From positions 15,464,576 through 15,528,575 of the forward strand of contig CM049309.1 of assembly GCA_026874595.1 (NCBI GenBank): a stretch of DNA of 64,000 nucleotides. The letters run 5' to 3'. Shown here piece by piece: positions 35,373 through 47,723 of the stretch. The stretch is from Sipunculus nudus (Eukaryota > Annelida > Sipuncula > Golfingiida > Sipunculidae). The notes beneath the pieces were generated by a model. It worked only from the letters and a program-made list of their open reading frames with translations, ran no database searches and was not told the DNA's origin. A program made the translations under genes and the position numbers. Each line of letters begins with the position of its first letter. Within the stretch, counting starts at the first letter, position 1.

Positions 35373-37135
35373 TGTAAAAATGTGGATAGAAACTTAAGCA
35401 TGATATGAGTTTTTAATTGGCAGAATAAAAGTTTTGATAAATGGGCAGACTATCAAAGTGTGCCAGACTTCTCACCCTATTATGTTGGATACTGTGGCTT
35501 GAGCTGTTATTGTTACTGTTCATGTTTAAGAGAACACAGCAGCAGGAGGCAGAGGTTGGTCACTGGCTTTAATCAAGTCTTGTTAATGAAGTTGAGCAAT
35601 ATTTACACAGGACTTTACAGGAAACAAGCAGTTGCAATTTGTGGCCATTTCCATAGATTACATCTTTTGGTTGGTAAAAAGAGGGTTGGGATGTGAATGA
35701 GATGCGAGCTACAGGACGAGGATGAGGATTATAGAACTTTAAGCCAAGGATGAAAATATAATTACTGCCAAGATACATAGTGAAATTATTCTTGCTACAG
35801 AATTTTTAAAGCTCAAAATCTGTAAAGGGGTGAAGGGGTTGTCCTGAAAGTTTTCTGGAGTGATAGATAAAAAAAGGACAGGACTTTCCATTTTTGCAAG
35901 AAGTTTTCCTCATACAGTGTAGAATTAAAATTTCTCATCCAATGAAACTTATGAATATGGAATCTTTGATTCTGTCATGAAATTAATTATATTTTCATTC
36001 CATAGACAGTGCCACCTACAGGCAGCAGTGTTATCATGTAAAAAATGAGAAAGTCAATTGATTGAAAGAAGTCATAACTGCACCAGAGACAAACAGAATG
36101 TCAATGCCCTATCTAATATGTTAGATCAGCTTGACATTTTATGTCTGCAAAATCTTCTCTATCCCTCAGGTTATTAGTCACAGCTCACATATTGTTTACC
36201 AGGCTTTGATACTATCTGGTAACACCTGCGTATCATTCACAGCATGGATATATCATGAGTTTAGCACTTTCTACGATACCATCCAGGGTTTCCAATACAC
36301 AGCTACTTGTCCAGGCACGAATGGATAGGTTGTATGCTCAAAGCGGCTTTTTGGGATATTTTTATCATTCCCATGGAAAAAAGGTGGATTTATCTTGGCT
36401 CTATATATTGACTGTCTGCAGCCTGTAATTCAGTTTTCTCAGTGTGTCTAGAATGGCAGGTATGCCTCTGCATTTATTATTATGAGAAAAAGCAATTTAC
36501 TTTCCAGCGATATGGCAGATCCTATTTATAATGTACATATTTTGCTACTGAGTGTATTATCCAGGGATAACCTTCAGGCCGCTAATGTAATCATGTCATC
36601 TCCATATTTAATCAAATAAAGAGAGAGTAGGGTTAATGCCTGATAGGCCTTTGTCTTGTGAATAAAATAATTATGTTAACAATAGTGAAGGATTGTTTTA
36701 TAAACAGAAAAGAGGCATAGTGTTTTATCATTGAGATTAAATAATATGCAACATTTAATTGACTTGAATGAACAAAGTCTGAAAATTTCCTTGAAAAGAC
36801 TTCTGATGTCTAGCTTCGGCTGACTAAGAGAAGTATAGCATACTTTAACATGTTTATAAAGATTTCAATATGTTAATAACATAGACGTGTGTATAAAAAT
36901 GGTGAATAAAATATAGGAAAACAGGGAAATATTGCACTGCCGAGGGGATGGTAAAGTAAGCTACAAAATAACAAATGGCCTTAAATTCAAAATCTTATTT
37001 GATATCCTTGAAAACATTTTTGAAATCTAAACATTTGTGAGAACCTTGAAAACTCAATGGTTATCTCTAAGTGAAGGTGATATTTGTGCAGGTTTGTCTA
37101 TCCAAACTGTTATCAAGGTTTTTGGATTTTGTATC

Positions 37136-37177
<42 letters not shown>

Positions 37178-37384
37178 TATGTCATAAAATATAACATCTT
37201 GATTGTTTACACTAGACGCCATTTTAGGAGATATGCATTCCATATGTGAAATATAAACTGAAATTTGTGTTTTTATGCTGTTTCGTGAACCATAGATGGA
37301 ATAGTCCTGTGCTTGACAATTTTAAACACAAGTAGTTGTATTAAATAAGCATGACATTTTACCGCTTTTTCTCTATATTTGCAG
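35373..37384 (+). other. Intron sequence before the last STPG1 exon, with (TA)n
   Basis: Unrecognised AT-rich DNA. A (TA)n microsatellite lies at 37140-37172, about 210 bp upstream of the last splice acceptor. Confidence 0.5.
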
Positions 37385-37452
37385 CTCACTATCATCCTCG
37401 TGGAGCCAACAGACAGTCCTTCATCTATAATGCTGCAGGAAGATGGATCTAG
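37385..37452 (+). CDS. STPG1: STPG1 terminal coding exon with TAG stop
   Basis: The acceptor CTATATTTGCAG ends at 37384. Two bases complete an Ala codon, so the repeat reads PGPAHY across the junction; the exon then encodes HPRGANRQSFIYNAAGRWI and TAG at 37450-37452. A short basic tail with QSFxYN and a Trp near the C-terminus matches the end of STPG1 as I recall it. It is separated from the previous exon by about 24.8 kb of repeat-filled intron; the exact phase match and the C-terminal resemblance support the link. Confidence 0.85.
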
Positions 37453-37495
37453 AAGAACAGTCCAGGGATAAACTCATTTCTACATATCAGATGGC

Positions 37496-37498
<3 letters not shown>

Positions 37499-37551
<53 letters not shown>
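37499..37551. repeat. (TA)n(CA)n microsatellite in STPG1 3' UTR or flank
   Basis: A TA run passes into CACACACACA about 50 bp after the stop codon, so it would lie in the 3' UTR. Confidence 0.9.
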
Positions 37552-37859
37552 TGTACACAATAATACAAGCATAAGCAAATGCTTATGAACAGCCTTTCAA
37601 ACCTGTTCCATTATACTTTACAACATTTTTTTGTACATACAAGAATATTTATACATTAGTTTGCTTCATTTATTGATGATAAGGACCATTGTCTGTGCCC
37701 CTTGAAAGTATTATATTTGTGATTTTTTTTAATTTGTATTCAAAGGTCAAATCCAGAATGAGTTAACTACAGTATTATTGGCTATATCCATATTCATTCC
37801 AGTTGCCCTTTGGTCTATTGAAGCCTTGTGATACCTCGACTCTTTCAAACTTCCAGATC

Positions 37860-39200
37860 TATCGTACTGGAATGGGTAAGAACCTGATGTTACTTGAAAT
37901 ATTCCCAGTCACATAATGATTCCGCATTGACCAAAATCTTATGATTTGTCTTCAGAATTCCAACCCAATCTGATATTTTCCCAAAAGCTTTGATCCATGG
38001 TTTTGGAGTATATGCCAGTGATATTCTTATAGTTGCACTTCTTTTGAAAAAATATGAAAACTTTATCAAAAAGAGTTGATAAAATATCTCCCCATGCTCC
38101 AAATTGTTTTATAAACCTAGTGCCACACATCTTTTATTCCGCTGGAACCTTAGCAGCTGCACTAATAAGAAGCAGGTCCAATCTGAAATTACGACTGAAC
38201 AGTTTTTAGGGATCTACAATAAATTTAGCATCTCTTAAATTCTCCAAGAACTTTAAGCTATGCTGCTGTAGACTGCCCTGTCTTACGCCATTCCAGCACC
38301 AATTGAACTAGGGATTTCAGAATGTCTAGCTAATATGAATCCATCCAGACTCAGAGGCCAGGCTCATATAGGAAGCCAGCCTCATCTGAAGTTACTCCTG
38401 GACCTATTGAGGCAGGTGCTCTATCCCACCTACCCACTCTTTTGCCACTCTTACTTTAGAACATGAAATTTCTTGGAATTCTGAAATTATACTAAATCTT
38501 GATCTGGGCTTTCTGGAATGCCTAGCCATTTGAAATTCTCCCAGTTCCTTTTTGAGCCATGCTGTTAGAAATGCATGGTTTTTCTGAAAATCTCCCATGT
38601 TCTTATGGACCTTGCAGTTTGGGTGATTACCTAATGGAAATGCCCTTGATTCTTTTGATCCATGGTTTCCAGCATGTTTTGACAATCGCAGATTTTCCCA
38701 TTATTTCAGGCACAGGCTATTCAGGAACTCTGACCAGAACCTTTAAGCCAGACATTCCAATATTCTCCCCTTACTAATTTGCAGTCATCCTAGGAGAATG
38801 CCCTTAATCAAAGTCATATAAAACTGGTTGAAACAGGTTTGAATAAATCCAGTTGGTTCCAGAATTTGAACAAAATATGAGTAAACTCAGTTGAATAAGT
38901 TTTGGAAATCTTTGTGTTTTCAAGAACCAAACATGATCCTGGAAGTTTTTCACAGATGTCTCAGGGATTTGTACCCAACTGGATGCAATGGAAAAGAGAA
39001 AATATTTTCTTTCACCACAGAACAGCTTGTCTCCTTAACTCCAACCCATACTGACACTCTCCCAAACTTATTGGAGGCATTGTGGATTTTGAAAGATGCT
39101 GAACTCGTCAGATTTCCACAATATGTTATAATTCTGAGGGTTTGAGAAAGTAGTGGTTCATCTTGCTGCTCTTCGACATGGGTGACATTCAGGACATCCC
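37860..39200. repeat. Weakly periodic, satellite-like tract
   Basis: Phrases of the type GGAAT..CTAGC, AATTCTCCCAGTTCCTTTT and GA(G/T)CCATGGTTT recur at roughly 70-80 bp with strong divergence (for example near 37960, 38230, 38500, 38570, 38640). It looks like an old tandem array. The periodicity was judged by eye only. Confidence 0.4.
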
Positions 39201-41766
39201 AATTGCGAGTCCATGATGTAGTGTTATCCCAGTCAGGGATTTGTTGTCTATCCAGTCTCGATGCATGACACTGTGAGGATTGGGAGGAAGACCTGATCTG
39301 GCCCTCAAGTCCTGTGGATTCCATTCAAAATATTCCCTCATAAATGCAGACCTCGTGAGAGAGAATCTCAATCCACAAAATTGACCAGTTTGAACAGCTC
39401 TGTTTACAAAATCTATCTCTGTAACATGTATAAACAGTCTTTTGTTTTAAAATACAAGGTTATTTTTCCTGCAACTGGATATGCTTATTATACCTTGGAC
39501 TCTTCTGAATATTGACATACAGGAATATGTTGATTGTGCTTCAACACACATTTATCCTTCATTCTTGAAAATAGCGCCAGCCACTTTTTCTGACGATTCT
39601 GATATTCACTCGTCCCCATAAAAAAATGGGAATGTTTTCTCCTTTGTTTGTATGTTTGAACCAGTTTTGTATACAATGTTGGAGGGAAAATTATATTCTG
39701 GTTTTATTTCGCTGCCCCTTTTTTTAGGGGAGCAGGTTCATTTCTTCTTTTGGTAAACTATCTGGATGTTATGAAGAGAAGAATTTGGAACTTGTTGCAA
39801 TTGTTTTGTACCAACTTCTTCGCAGGTTCCACCCAGACAAAGAAATGGGAAAAATGACAGAACTGAATATCAACTCTGGTTGATTTTCTATTTTTCAGGT
39901 GTGCTCTGTATAACTTCGTTTGTTTGACGTCATTGCAAATGAGAACCATTGTTTACTGTATGCTTCTTGTGTGCCAAAATGTAATAGCCATTGTATCAAA
40001 CCAAATGATAATCATGTGATATTCTGTGCCAAATATGTAAGGTGATTGTTATACCTGGTTTTATAAGTATTATGAATGAACAACTTTAAACTTTTAGAGA
40101 AGAAGTTGCATTTATTGTCTCCTGATTTTAAAAAGAGGGGGACTCCATTGAATGAAATTTAACCAGTTTTTTCCTAATGCCTATGTAAAAGCCCTGCACC
40201 AGCATGTAATTTTGATGAAACAGTGTGGGCGAATGACAAATCTGCAGCCAAAAGTGGCTTTGCAGAAATAGCAGAGCTTGTAAAGAGATCAGGATAAAAA
40301 ACAACCTTGAATATTGTGTTTAAATGAAGAAAATTTGTTTTTCAAACCAGATATTTGTATCAATGACTTGATGACGACATAAATTCAGATTAATCTGCAT
40401 ATAAGAACTGTTTTAAAAGTTTTGTCTTATGCATTTGAGGAAGAACGGTGTACTTCAGGAAGACCTGTGCACTTACATACATCTTATGTAGTTTTTGTAT
40501 TGTTTTATTTGCAATAATTTTTTGCCATGGGTGAAGCCATTTTTGCCCAGACGTTGAAGCACAGTATCAAAATATGTTTAGGTACTTCATTTTTCAATAA
40601 GGCTCATTAACAAAACATGAAATTCGATCAGATAAAAATTCTTCAAGTCTACATCAAGTTATGCTGTACATCCGAATATTGCAGTTTAACTATAAATTGT
40701 GTTCCTTGATTTACAGTATAGGCTGTTTAAAAAATAGGACTGGACTTGGTGGTTTTGCACTGTGATTTTATATGCATATGCAGAGATGTACATGGGGAAT
40801 TGTGAGAATTTGATTTGAATTATTGCCGTGATGAATGGGACAGCCTGCCCTTGCGGAATTTTAAACGAATAATTTACCATTGTTATCTGTTATACGGAAT
40901 TATTTAACGTGAGGCTGGTGTTTCATTTTCACATTAAGGCTGACCATTGGTAAATGTTGGGCATTTTTGTTCGGCAGTGTATACTTCATGTGCAGGGTGT
41001 ATTCTAAAACACAGACACGCACGCTCCTATACATGACAAATTTCAACATCAGCAGACGTTGCTCGTGTGTGGCAAAATGAACCCCTTATCTCTTTGACAC
41101 CCCTGTAACGACTTAGTTCACTTTCAGGAACACGTTCTTTCTTCCCTGAATGTTCCTCCTGTGTTTTGAATCGGCCATGAATTTTACACGAGATAATTGA
41201 CAGAGAAACCTGGGGATCACTTACCATTCCTCAAACTGGCATTTGCAGTCTTATTCGAGGACTTTTATGCCTTTTCCAAATAACACATAAATGGACGCCC
41301 AATCAGCAAAGCACAATTCCCCTTGTAATTGTGGAGTGGAAATTGACACTTGCGGTTTAAACTTGTGGCTGGAAGCGGGCTGCTTCTGGCAAGTCGGGTT
41401 AAATATTAACGGACTAATATTAACCATTCCGGAAGGCGCTTGTTGAAATCCATGTAATTGCTACAAAAGAACTGTACAGGAAACCCAATTTCTGCATTTC
41501 TGTCACTTAAAAACGTCATTCCGCGTAGCTTTATAACGTATTTATAGTGGTTGGAGGAATAAACCTGTCATCGTCCGGCAGTTAGTGTTGCTTTAGAACA
41601 GAGACAGAATTTCATCTACTTTTATAGAAAGAGTCGTTACAATCAGTATTGCATTGTATAGCGAAAGGACATATTGTACCCTGAATAAATATTTTATTTA
41701 ATTTGTCCCTTTTATATTTTGATTTGAAGTGTTTTCCAACCTAAGAAAAATGACACTACAGTTTGG
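39201..41766. other. Intergenic sequence, nothing recognised
   Basis: No host exon, RNA gene or known repeat could be supported. Around 41000-41450 the sequence is less AT-rich than its surroundings. Confidence 0.5.
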
Positions 41767-41785
41767 TTTTTAGCTCAGCTGACTG

Positions 41786-41801
41786 AAAGTCATCTGAGCT
41801 A
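41786..41801 (+). repeat. LINE target-site duplication, left copy
   Basis: AAAGTCATCTGAGCTA (16 bp) is repeated exactly at 47708-47723, after the LINE's A-rich tail. The first As could also belong to the tail, so the true length is 13-16 bp. Confidence 0.85.
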
Positions 41802-41898
41802 GACTTCCGGTCACATGACAAGTGAGTGAGGACGTGTTTTCTCAGAGCTCCCGCTACCTGGATATTATATTCTGTAGGAGTGCCATAAAACCAGCAAC

Positions 41899-42822
41899 AT
41901 GACAAGGCAAAACAAATCTGGGAAAAAGCCAAGTCAGTCATCCTCAAATATGGACAAATATTTGTTAAATGAAGCACAAGCTCAAGCTGAGACTGACGAA
42001 AGTACAAGCGCTGCGGTGAGTGACCTTGATATTCAAACCCAATTGAAACACGCACTAACTGAAATGAAACATTTAGTAAAAACCTCGAACGAGGACATAA
42101 GACAGTCAATAAATAACATGCATGAAGAACTGAAGACACAATTAGAAGGTCTGTCCACAGAGCAGAAGAAGATAAAGGAAAACATACAAACGATAGAATC
42201 TGGCTTTACCACGTTAGACACTACAGTTACTGAACTTAAAGGGGGTGAGAGAGAATTAAGAAGACAAGTAGTGGAACTGAAAAAAGAGTTAGAACTTGTT
42301 AAAGAGCAAAATAAAAGCAAAGATGCACAAATTGAAAGTATGCAGCTGAAAGTCTCAGAAGAGCTAAATAAGGTAGAGCGATACCAGAGAGAGTGGAATC
42401 TGAGGATAGTTGGAGTGGGAGAAATCGGTGAAGCGGAAAACTGTAAAACAACCGCAGCTAAAATAATAGCCCAGAATAAACTGGCAGGGGACATGGAGGA
42501 AACTGAAGTTGCTAAAGCAATAGAAAATGCCCACAGAACAGGCCGGAAAGGTTCCAGACCGAGACATATTTTAGTTAGACTTTATAGCAGACCACTCAGA
42601 AACTTGACAATAATAAAGAGTAAAAAATCGGTGAGAGGTAACGAAGTCAGGTTCACTGAAGACTTGACAGCAGTGGACTTTCAATTAAAACAAAAGGCGA
42701 AACCGCAAATGACAAAAGCCTACAACGATGGCCTGAAGGCTCGTTTCTGGAGGGGGAAGCTTTACATTAACGGCCAGCCTGTCCGCATTCAAGAACTGAC
42801 CGCAAACCCAACCTCTGAATAA
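41899..42822 (+). CDS. LINE ORF1 protein (307 aa), intact
   Basis: The frame opens at ATG 41899 just after the short leader and ends with TAA. Residues 1-45 are polar. Residues about 45-165 are heptad-rich and highly charged (TQLKHALTEMKHLV, ELRRQVVELKKELELVKEQ), a long coiled coil expected to trimerise. Residues about 160-260 start with RYQREWNLRIVGVGE and include the HRTGRKGSRPRHILVRL stretch, as in the RRM-like Transposase_22 region of L1 ORF1p. The tail (260-307, FWRGKLYINGQPV) fits the C-terminal RNA-binding domain. Its likely role is binding the element's RNA as a chaperone. It is uninterrupted, unlike ORF2. Confidence 0.88.
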   Translation: MTRQNKSGKKPSQSSSNMDKYLLNEAQAQAETDESTSAAVSDLDIQTQLKHALTEMKHLVKTSNEDIRQSINNMHEELKTQLEGLSTEQKKIKENIQTIESGFTTLDTTVTELKGGERELRRQVVELKKELELVKEQNKSKDAQIESMQLKVSEELNKVERYQREWNLRIVGVGEIGEAENCKTTAAKIIAQNKLAGDMEETEVAKAIENAHRTGRKGSRPRHILVRLYSRPLRNLTIIKSKKSVRGNEVRFTEDLTAVDFQLKQKAKPQMTKAYNDGLKARFWRGKLYINGQPVRIQELTANPTSE

Positions 42823-43581
42823 GATTTATCGGCGGCGTGAGGGTGAAAAGTTCAAAACTCCGAGACCTTTCTCCATCCAGTGTTGGCCCCCCCCCCATGC
42901 AAGTAACAATCGCTAAGCGACCTTTCTTTTATTTTACAATGACGGGGATCACAATCCAATGCACGTGGAACGCACATCACGCATGCGCACCAAACCAGTA
43001 GGACAGTCACAACACCGGTCAAGAGATGACAGCAGTGCCACGCTCAGAAACTCGCCGATAGACGGCAGCAGCTTCGCAGATAGCAGATGGCAACAAACAA
43101 GTGACAATTGGGATCTCTAGTGAAGAACAGCATTGAAACACAGTCTCATAAAGTTTAGATCTGTCGTGTGAGGAGCACTTATTACTTTTATCAGTATATT
43201 TACTTTTTTTTCTCGCTTTACAAAGTTTCCAAGGTTGTGCATGTTCATCATTAATTATTCTGTCCAAATCATTAATATTGTGAAATGTCACATAGCATTA
43301 CTCCTAATGTTATTGTTAATGTTACTGACAATACTGGTGTTAGCTACAGTACCTATGCAGCTCAGAGCTGTTACATTGCCGTTTAGCAAGCTGAGAATTA
43401 TAATGAATGTTTATACTATAACTAAAACAATTCTCCACATTTATCAACAGTCGTGTGCATATAGTGACATATCTATGTGCATATGTATATACATATATGA
43501 GTATATATGGGCACACTTTATGTATGCAAAGGTATATATGCATACCTCCCAAAGCCAGGATGTTAACATACAATTTTATCA
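42823..43581 (+). other. LINE spacer between ORF1 and ORF2
   Basis: About 0.76 kb without a supported reading frame; it contains a C-run near 42888. Spacers of this size are common between the ORFs of Tx1/L1-like elements. How ORF2 would be translated is not evident from the sequence. Confidence 0.6.
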
Positions 43582-46500
43582 ATGATGAGTAAAGTAAGAA
43601 TACTCTCACTAAATGTGAGAGGTTTGAGTAACAACAGTAAAAGAAGAGAAATCTTCTACTGGCTGCAAAACAAGCCACATAATGTCATTTTTTTACAAGA
43701 AACTCACAGCACACTTAAAACCTCAGCCCTTTTGAGAGCAGAGTGGGGACACACATTTATATTTAGCCATGGTGCACACAATGCACGTGGTGTAGCCATC
43801 CTTATAAAAAATAATGTCAACTATGAAATACACAGTACATTTAAGGATAATGAGGGAAGATTAATAATATTAGATATCACTCTGGATAATGTCAGATTAA
43901 ACTTGATTAACTTGTATGGACCTAATAGTGTAGACACCCGATTTTATTCTAAAATATTTAGCAAACTGGAAAATAGTAACAATGAAAATAATATAGTAGG
44001 AGGAGACTGGAATGCTGTTTTAGATATGAAATATGACAGAACTAGTCAAGTCGGTTCAAGAAACAAACAGAGTGGAATACTTAATGAATGGATGAATGAA
44101 CTAGACCTTATTGATGTTTGGCGTTATTTGAATCCAAAGGTTAAAACATTTACTTGGTCAAGACAGAATCCTACATATACTGCAAGTAGATTGGATTATT
44201 TTCTGATTTCTAAAGGTCTCCTGAAATATGTAAATAGTGCAGAAATATTGCCAGCCCACAAAACGGATCACTGTGCAATAGATATATGTCTGCAAATATT
44301 AAAAACTGAGAGAGGACGCGGCTTTTGGAAATTTAACTCCTCACTACTGCATGATAAACTATTTGTTGACAAAATTAAAACATGTATTAAAAATACTGCA
44401 GATGAAAACAAAGAAGCTTCTCCACCTCTCTTGTGGGACACCATAAAAATGGCAATCAGAAGAACATGTATTAGCTATAGTATTCATAAACAAAAAAAAT
44501 ACACGAACTAACATTTTGGAATTGGAAAATAAAATTTGCAAATTAAAAAAAGAAGATAGCATTCACACTAGGGATACTAGGAGAGAAGAATTAAGAGAAA
44601 CCGAGGAAAAGCTACAGAAATTTATAGAAGAGAAAAGTAAAGGGTCTATAGTCAGGAGTAAAGTGAGATGGTACGAAGAAGGGTAGAAGTCAACAAAGTA
44701 CTTTTTGAACATGGAAAAACGGAATTATAACATGAAAGTAATAAACGAACTTAATATTAATGATAATATAGTAACTGATCCCAAAGAAATTTTAACATTA
44801 GAAAAAAACTTCTATGGAAACTTATACACTTCTGACACAATGCATAATATACATAAATTTGATAACTTTATTGACAAATACACTATCGTTCCCCGAAAAT
44901 TACAAGGTACACAATGGCCAGTACATTTATCAGAAAAAGAGATATTAGACAGTATAAAATCTTTTCCAAATGGTAAATCACCAGGAACCGATGGACTTCA
45001 GGCCGAATTTTATAAATTCTTTTGGCAGGATATTAAAGAATACTTTATGAATAGCATTAAATATAGCTTTGAGAATGGTTCACTGTCTATCACACAGAAA
45101 CAAGGGATCATCAGCTTACTACCAAAGAAAGCCAAAGATCTCCGATATTTAAAAAATTGGCGTCCACTCACATTACTTAATTGTGATTATAAAATAATTT
45201 CAAAATGCATAGCTAATAGAATTAAACCAATAATCAAAAATCTAATTCATGAAGACCAGTCTGGCTTTATTAAAGGGAGATACATTGGTGAAAATATTAA
45301 CAAAACTATATCTTTAATAAATTATGTATCCAATAAAAAATCAAAAGCCTTTATTATGACGGTAGATTATGAAAAAGCTTTCGATAGACTGGAATGGGAT
45401 TATATTTATAAGATACTTAATTTAATGAATTTCGATAGGCTTGCTATATCCATGATAAAGGTACTATATAAGGATTTGACGAGCTGTGTAATAAATGATG
45501 GCCACCCCTCGGAATTCTTTAAAGTGTCCAGAGGAGTAAGACAAGGCTGTCCTCTCTCCCCTTACCTATTCATACTATGTATAGAATTACTCGCTATTGC
45601 TATTAGAAAAAATAAAAACATACATGGCATCCCATACAAATCAGGTACTTTTAAGCTATCACAATATGCAGATGACACAATTTTGTTTGTTACAGATTTT
45701 GAAAGCATAAAATCTGCATTAGAGGTATTCAAAGATTTTCAACTTATTTCAGGCCTGAAGATCAATTTAGAAAAAACAGCGATTATGCCACTTGTAAAAA
45801 ATAGTAACTACATTGAAAAAGAAAAAATAAAAAACATTGGTTTAACTTGGATTGAAGATAATATCAATATCCTGGGTATAACTATTACTCCATCTTTGGA
45901 AAATATTATTGACTTAAATTACACTCCTAAAATAGCTAAAATGAAGAATATAATAGCTGTATGGTCATAGAGAAAACTTACCCCAGTTGGCAAAATCATC
46001 GTGTTAAAAAGTTTCATCATATCACAATTTCTTTATCTTCTTGCAGTTCTTCCAAGTCCAACAAAAGAAATATTTAAACAGGTAGAAAAATTACTCTATA
46101 GTTTTGTATGGAATAAAGGAAGAGAATTAATTAAAAGGAACACCTTAATTGCGCCGGCATGCGAAGGTGGATTAGATATGGTTCACTTACCGACAAAAAA
46201 TAATGCCCGTAAAATTGCTTGGGTTAAACGTGTACTCTTAAAACCAGAACATGATATTTGGAGACTACTTATCCTAGATAATTTAAAGCTTAAGGAATTA
46301 TCATTTAAATGCAACTTAGCAACGAATGACTCAACAAATCTACTTTGTACGCCATGCCCGTTCTGGGAAGATGTTCTTCGAGCGTGGTGTTCATATAATT
46401 TCTTTAATCCAACAAAAACTCCGGAAATAATGTCTCAGTGTTTATGGTTTAACTCGCATATTAAAAGGGAGGGTAAAGTTATGTTTTATAAAACATTATA

Positions 46501-47365
46501 TGAGGCAGGAGTTAACTATATTTCAGATCTGTATGATCACACGAATAAAAGGTCTCTTTGGTTGAGCCACAAAACATTCTGTCAAAAATATTCAGTTAAT
46601 ATAGATTTTTTAAGTTATAATTGTATTCTAGCATCATTTCCAGATGAATGGAAAATTATTCTAGGAAAAGAGGAAACTGGTATGGAAACTGGAGCATATT
46701 TAGACGGACTGAGTAACTTTCTTTTAAAGACAAATACAGTTAAAAAAGTATATATGAAATTAATAAAGGAATATACAGAGAAGCCAAGCAACAGTATCCT
46801 TAAATGGAAAATAGATCTGACGCTTGACTCTGATGATGAAATATACAAAGGATTTTGTAATGTATATTATTCTACTATATCTGTTAAAATGAGAAGTTTC
46901 CAGTTCCACATACTTCATCGTCGTATTACTTTAAATCCTTTCTTACATAAAATCAATATTGTAGAAAGTGCTGATTGCACATTTTGTCGAAATGAGAAGG
47001 AAACTTTGATACATCTTCTATGGGACTGCACCTTTTCGAAACTTATATGGGATGGAATCTTGCAAGTGTTGAAACTACATAAGTCAGTAAACCCTTCGTT
47101 TACATTATTGATAGAAAAAGTTATACTGGGTAGCTATGAACACCAATGGTTGAATTCTCTAACTTTGATGATAAAACGGTACTTGTATGTCAGTAGATGT
47201 TATAAACAGAAACCAACACAGCAGGGAATCCGACATTTTATAGAAAATATACACCAAATAGAAAAGTGTATAGCTCTAAACAGAGGGAAGATGGAAACAC
47301 ATATAAATAAATGGGCTCCTATTAAGTGTATACTTATGGAGCGGATAGAAGAGTTATCTTCATAA
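43582..47365 (+). pseudogene. LINE ORF2 (endonuclease-reverse transcriptase), disrupted
   Basis: Frame 43582-44511 is an APE-type endonuclease with the expected catalytic places: N11 in NVRG, E40 in QETH, Y112 in LYGPN, D142 and N144 in GDWN, D205 in RLDY, D229-H230 in KTDH. A frame change falls at the A8 run near 44492-44499. The coding then continues in another frame to a TAG at 44684-44686. It resumes to 45970 with reverse transcriptase motifs: PGTDGL, NWRPLTLLN, D221 in VDYEKAFDRL, RQGCPLSP, and D323-D324 in QYADDTILF (numbering from Met at 44705). A second TAG at 45968-45970 precedes 46001-47365 in the same frame, which includes CTFC...H...C near 46977-47030, the zf-RVT zinc-binding pattern. 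In total about 1,260 codons, the usual ORF2 size. Confidence 0.88.
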
Positions 47366-47474
47366 AGTATATGAATATTACAATCACACCCAACTTATTT
47401 TTGTTTATATTAAATAGTAGGCAAACTGTGTCACTGGATGATAAGGTAATTTTTGCTTTATCTAATTCAAAGCG

Positions 47475-47505
<31 letters not shown>

Positions 47506-47707
47506 ATTTTACAGATTATGAACTTTTTAAAACCATCATTCAGAGACTTGTAACACCATATGTGATAGTGATACCCAAGTACCTCTTACCTATATATGAA
47601 GTAATGCTTTTGTATATGTACATGCACAGTATAATGCTTGTATGATTTGATATATATATATATATGTATAAAAAAAAAAAAAAAGAAAAAAAAAGAAAAA
47701 AAAAAAA
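47366..47707 (+). other. LINE 3' UTR and A-rich tail
   Basis: A T-run of about 26 bases at 47480-47505, a short TA stretch near 47652, and then an A-rich tail with scattered G before the right target duplication. An A-rich 3' end agrees with target-primed reverse transcription. Confidence 0.8.
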
Positions 47708-47723
47708 AAAGTCATCTGAGCTA
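47708..47723 (+). repeat. LINE target-site duplication, right copy
   Basis: Exact 16 bp copy of the left duplication. Removing the LINE and one copy restores the unbroken head of a family A element as seen at 22200-22235. Confidence 0.85.

Larger units (their letters stand above)
1113..37452 (+). other. STPG1: STPG1-like gene, 3' part: six coding exons spanning about 36 kb
   Basis: Six exons on the plus strand join in phase with no stop until the terminal TAG, giving 242 residues. Each junction is AG/GT (TAG|GAC, CAG|ATA, CAG|GGC, CAG|ATT, CAG|GAG, CAG|CTC at acceptors; GTAAGA, GTGAGT, GTGAGT, GTAAGT, GTCAGT at donors). The product carries sperm-tail PG-rich repeats (PGPALY, PAPNQY, PAPWQY, PGPGTY, PGPGSY, PGPAHY). 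As I recall the family, the order of landmarks (SRKDF, SCFKSRTKR, KHYLCISAP, SRWT, QSFIYN then a terminal W) matches STPG1/MAPO2, whose vertebrate form has about 330 residues. About 90 N-terminal residues would therefore lie upstream of the window. STPG1 has been linked to apoptosis after O6-methylguanine damage, and PG-rich repeats are typical of axonemal proteins. An AATAAA at 38218-38223 is a possible but unproven polyadenylation signal. Confidence 0.85.
41802..47707 (+). mobile_element. L1/Tx1-type non-LTR retrotransposon (LINE), about 5.9 kb
   Basis: The element has a 97 bp 5' leader, ORF1, a 0.76 kb spacer, a broken ORF2 with endonuclease, reverse transcriptase and a C-terminal zinc-binding region, a 3' UTR and an A-rich tail with G interruptions (47670-47710). 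It is bounded by a 16 bp target duplication and appears full length. The ORF1 type (coiled coil plus Transposase_22-like region) and the APE-type endonuclease place it in the L1/Tx1 superfamily. Two in-frame TAG stops and one frame change make this copy unable to make full ORF2, but the domains are otherwise open, so it is fairly young. Confidence 0.9.

Noticed and set aside
38400-38450. tRNA-like GTGGGATAGAGCACCTGCC on the minus strand
   Set aside because: It resembles an A box, but no B box follows and no cloverleaf can be drawn; it may be chance or a very old SINE.
42033-42494. Minus-strand frame of 153 codons
   Set aside because: It is antisense to LINE ORF1, whose coding is clear on the plus strand.
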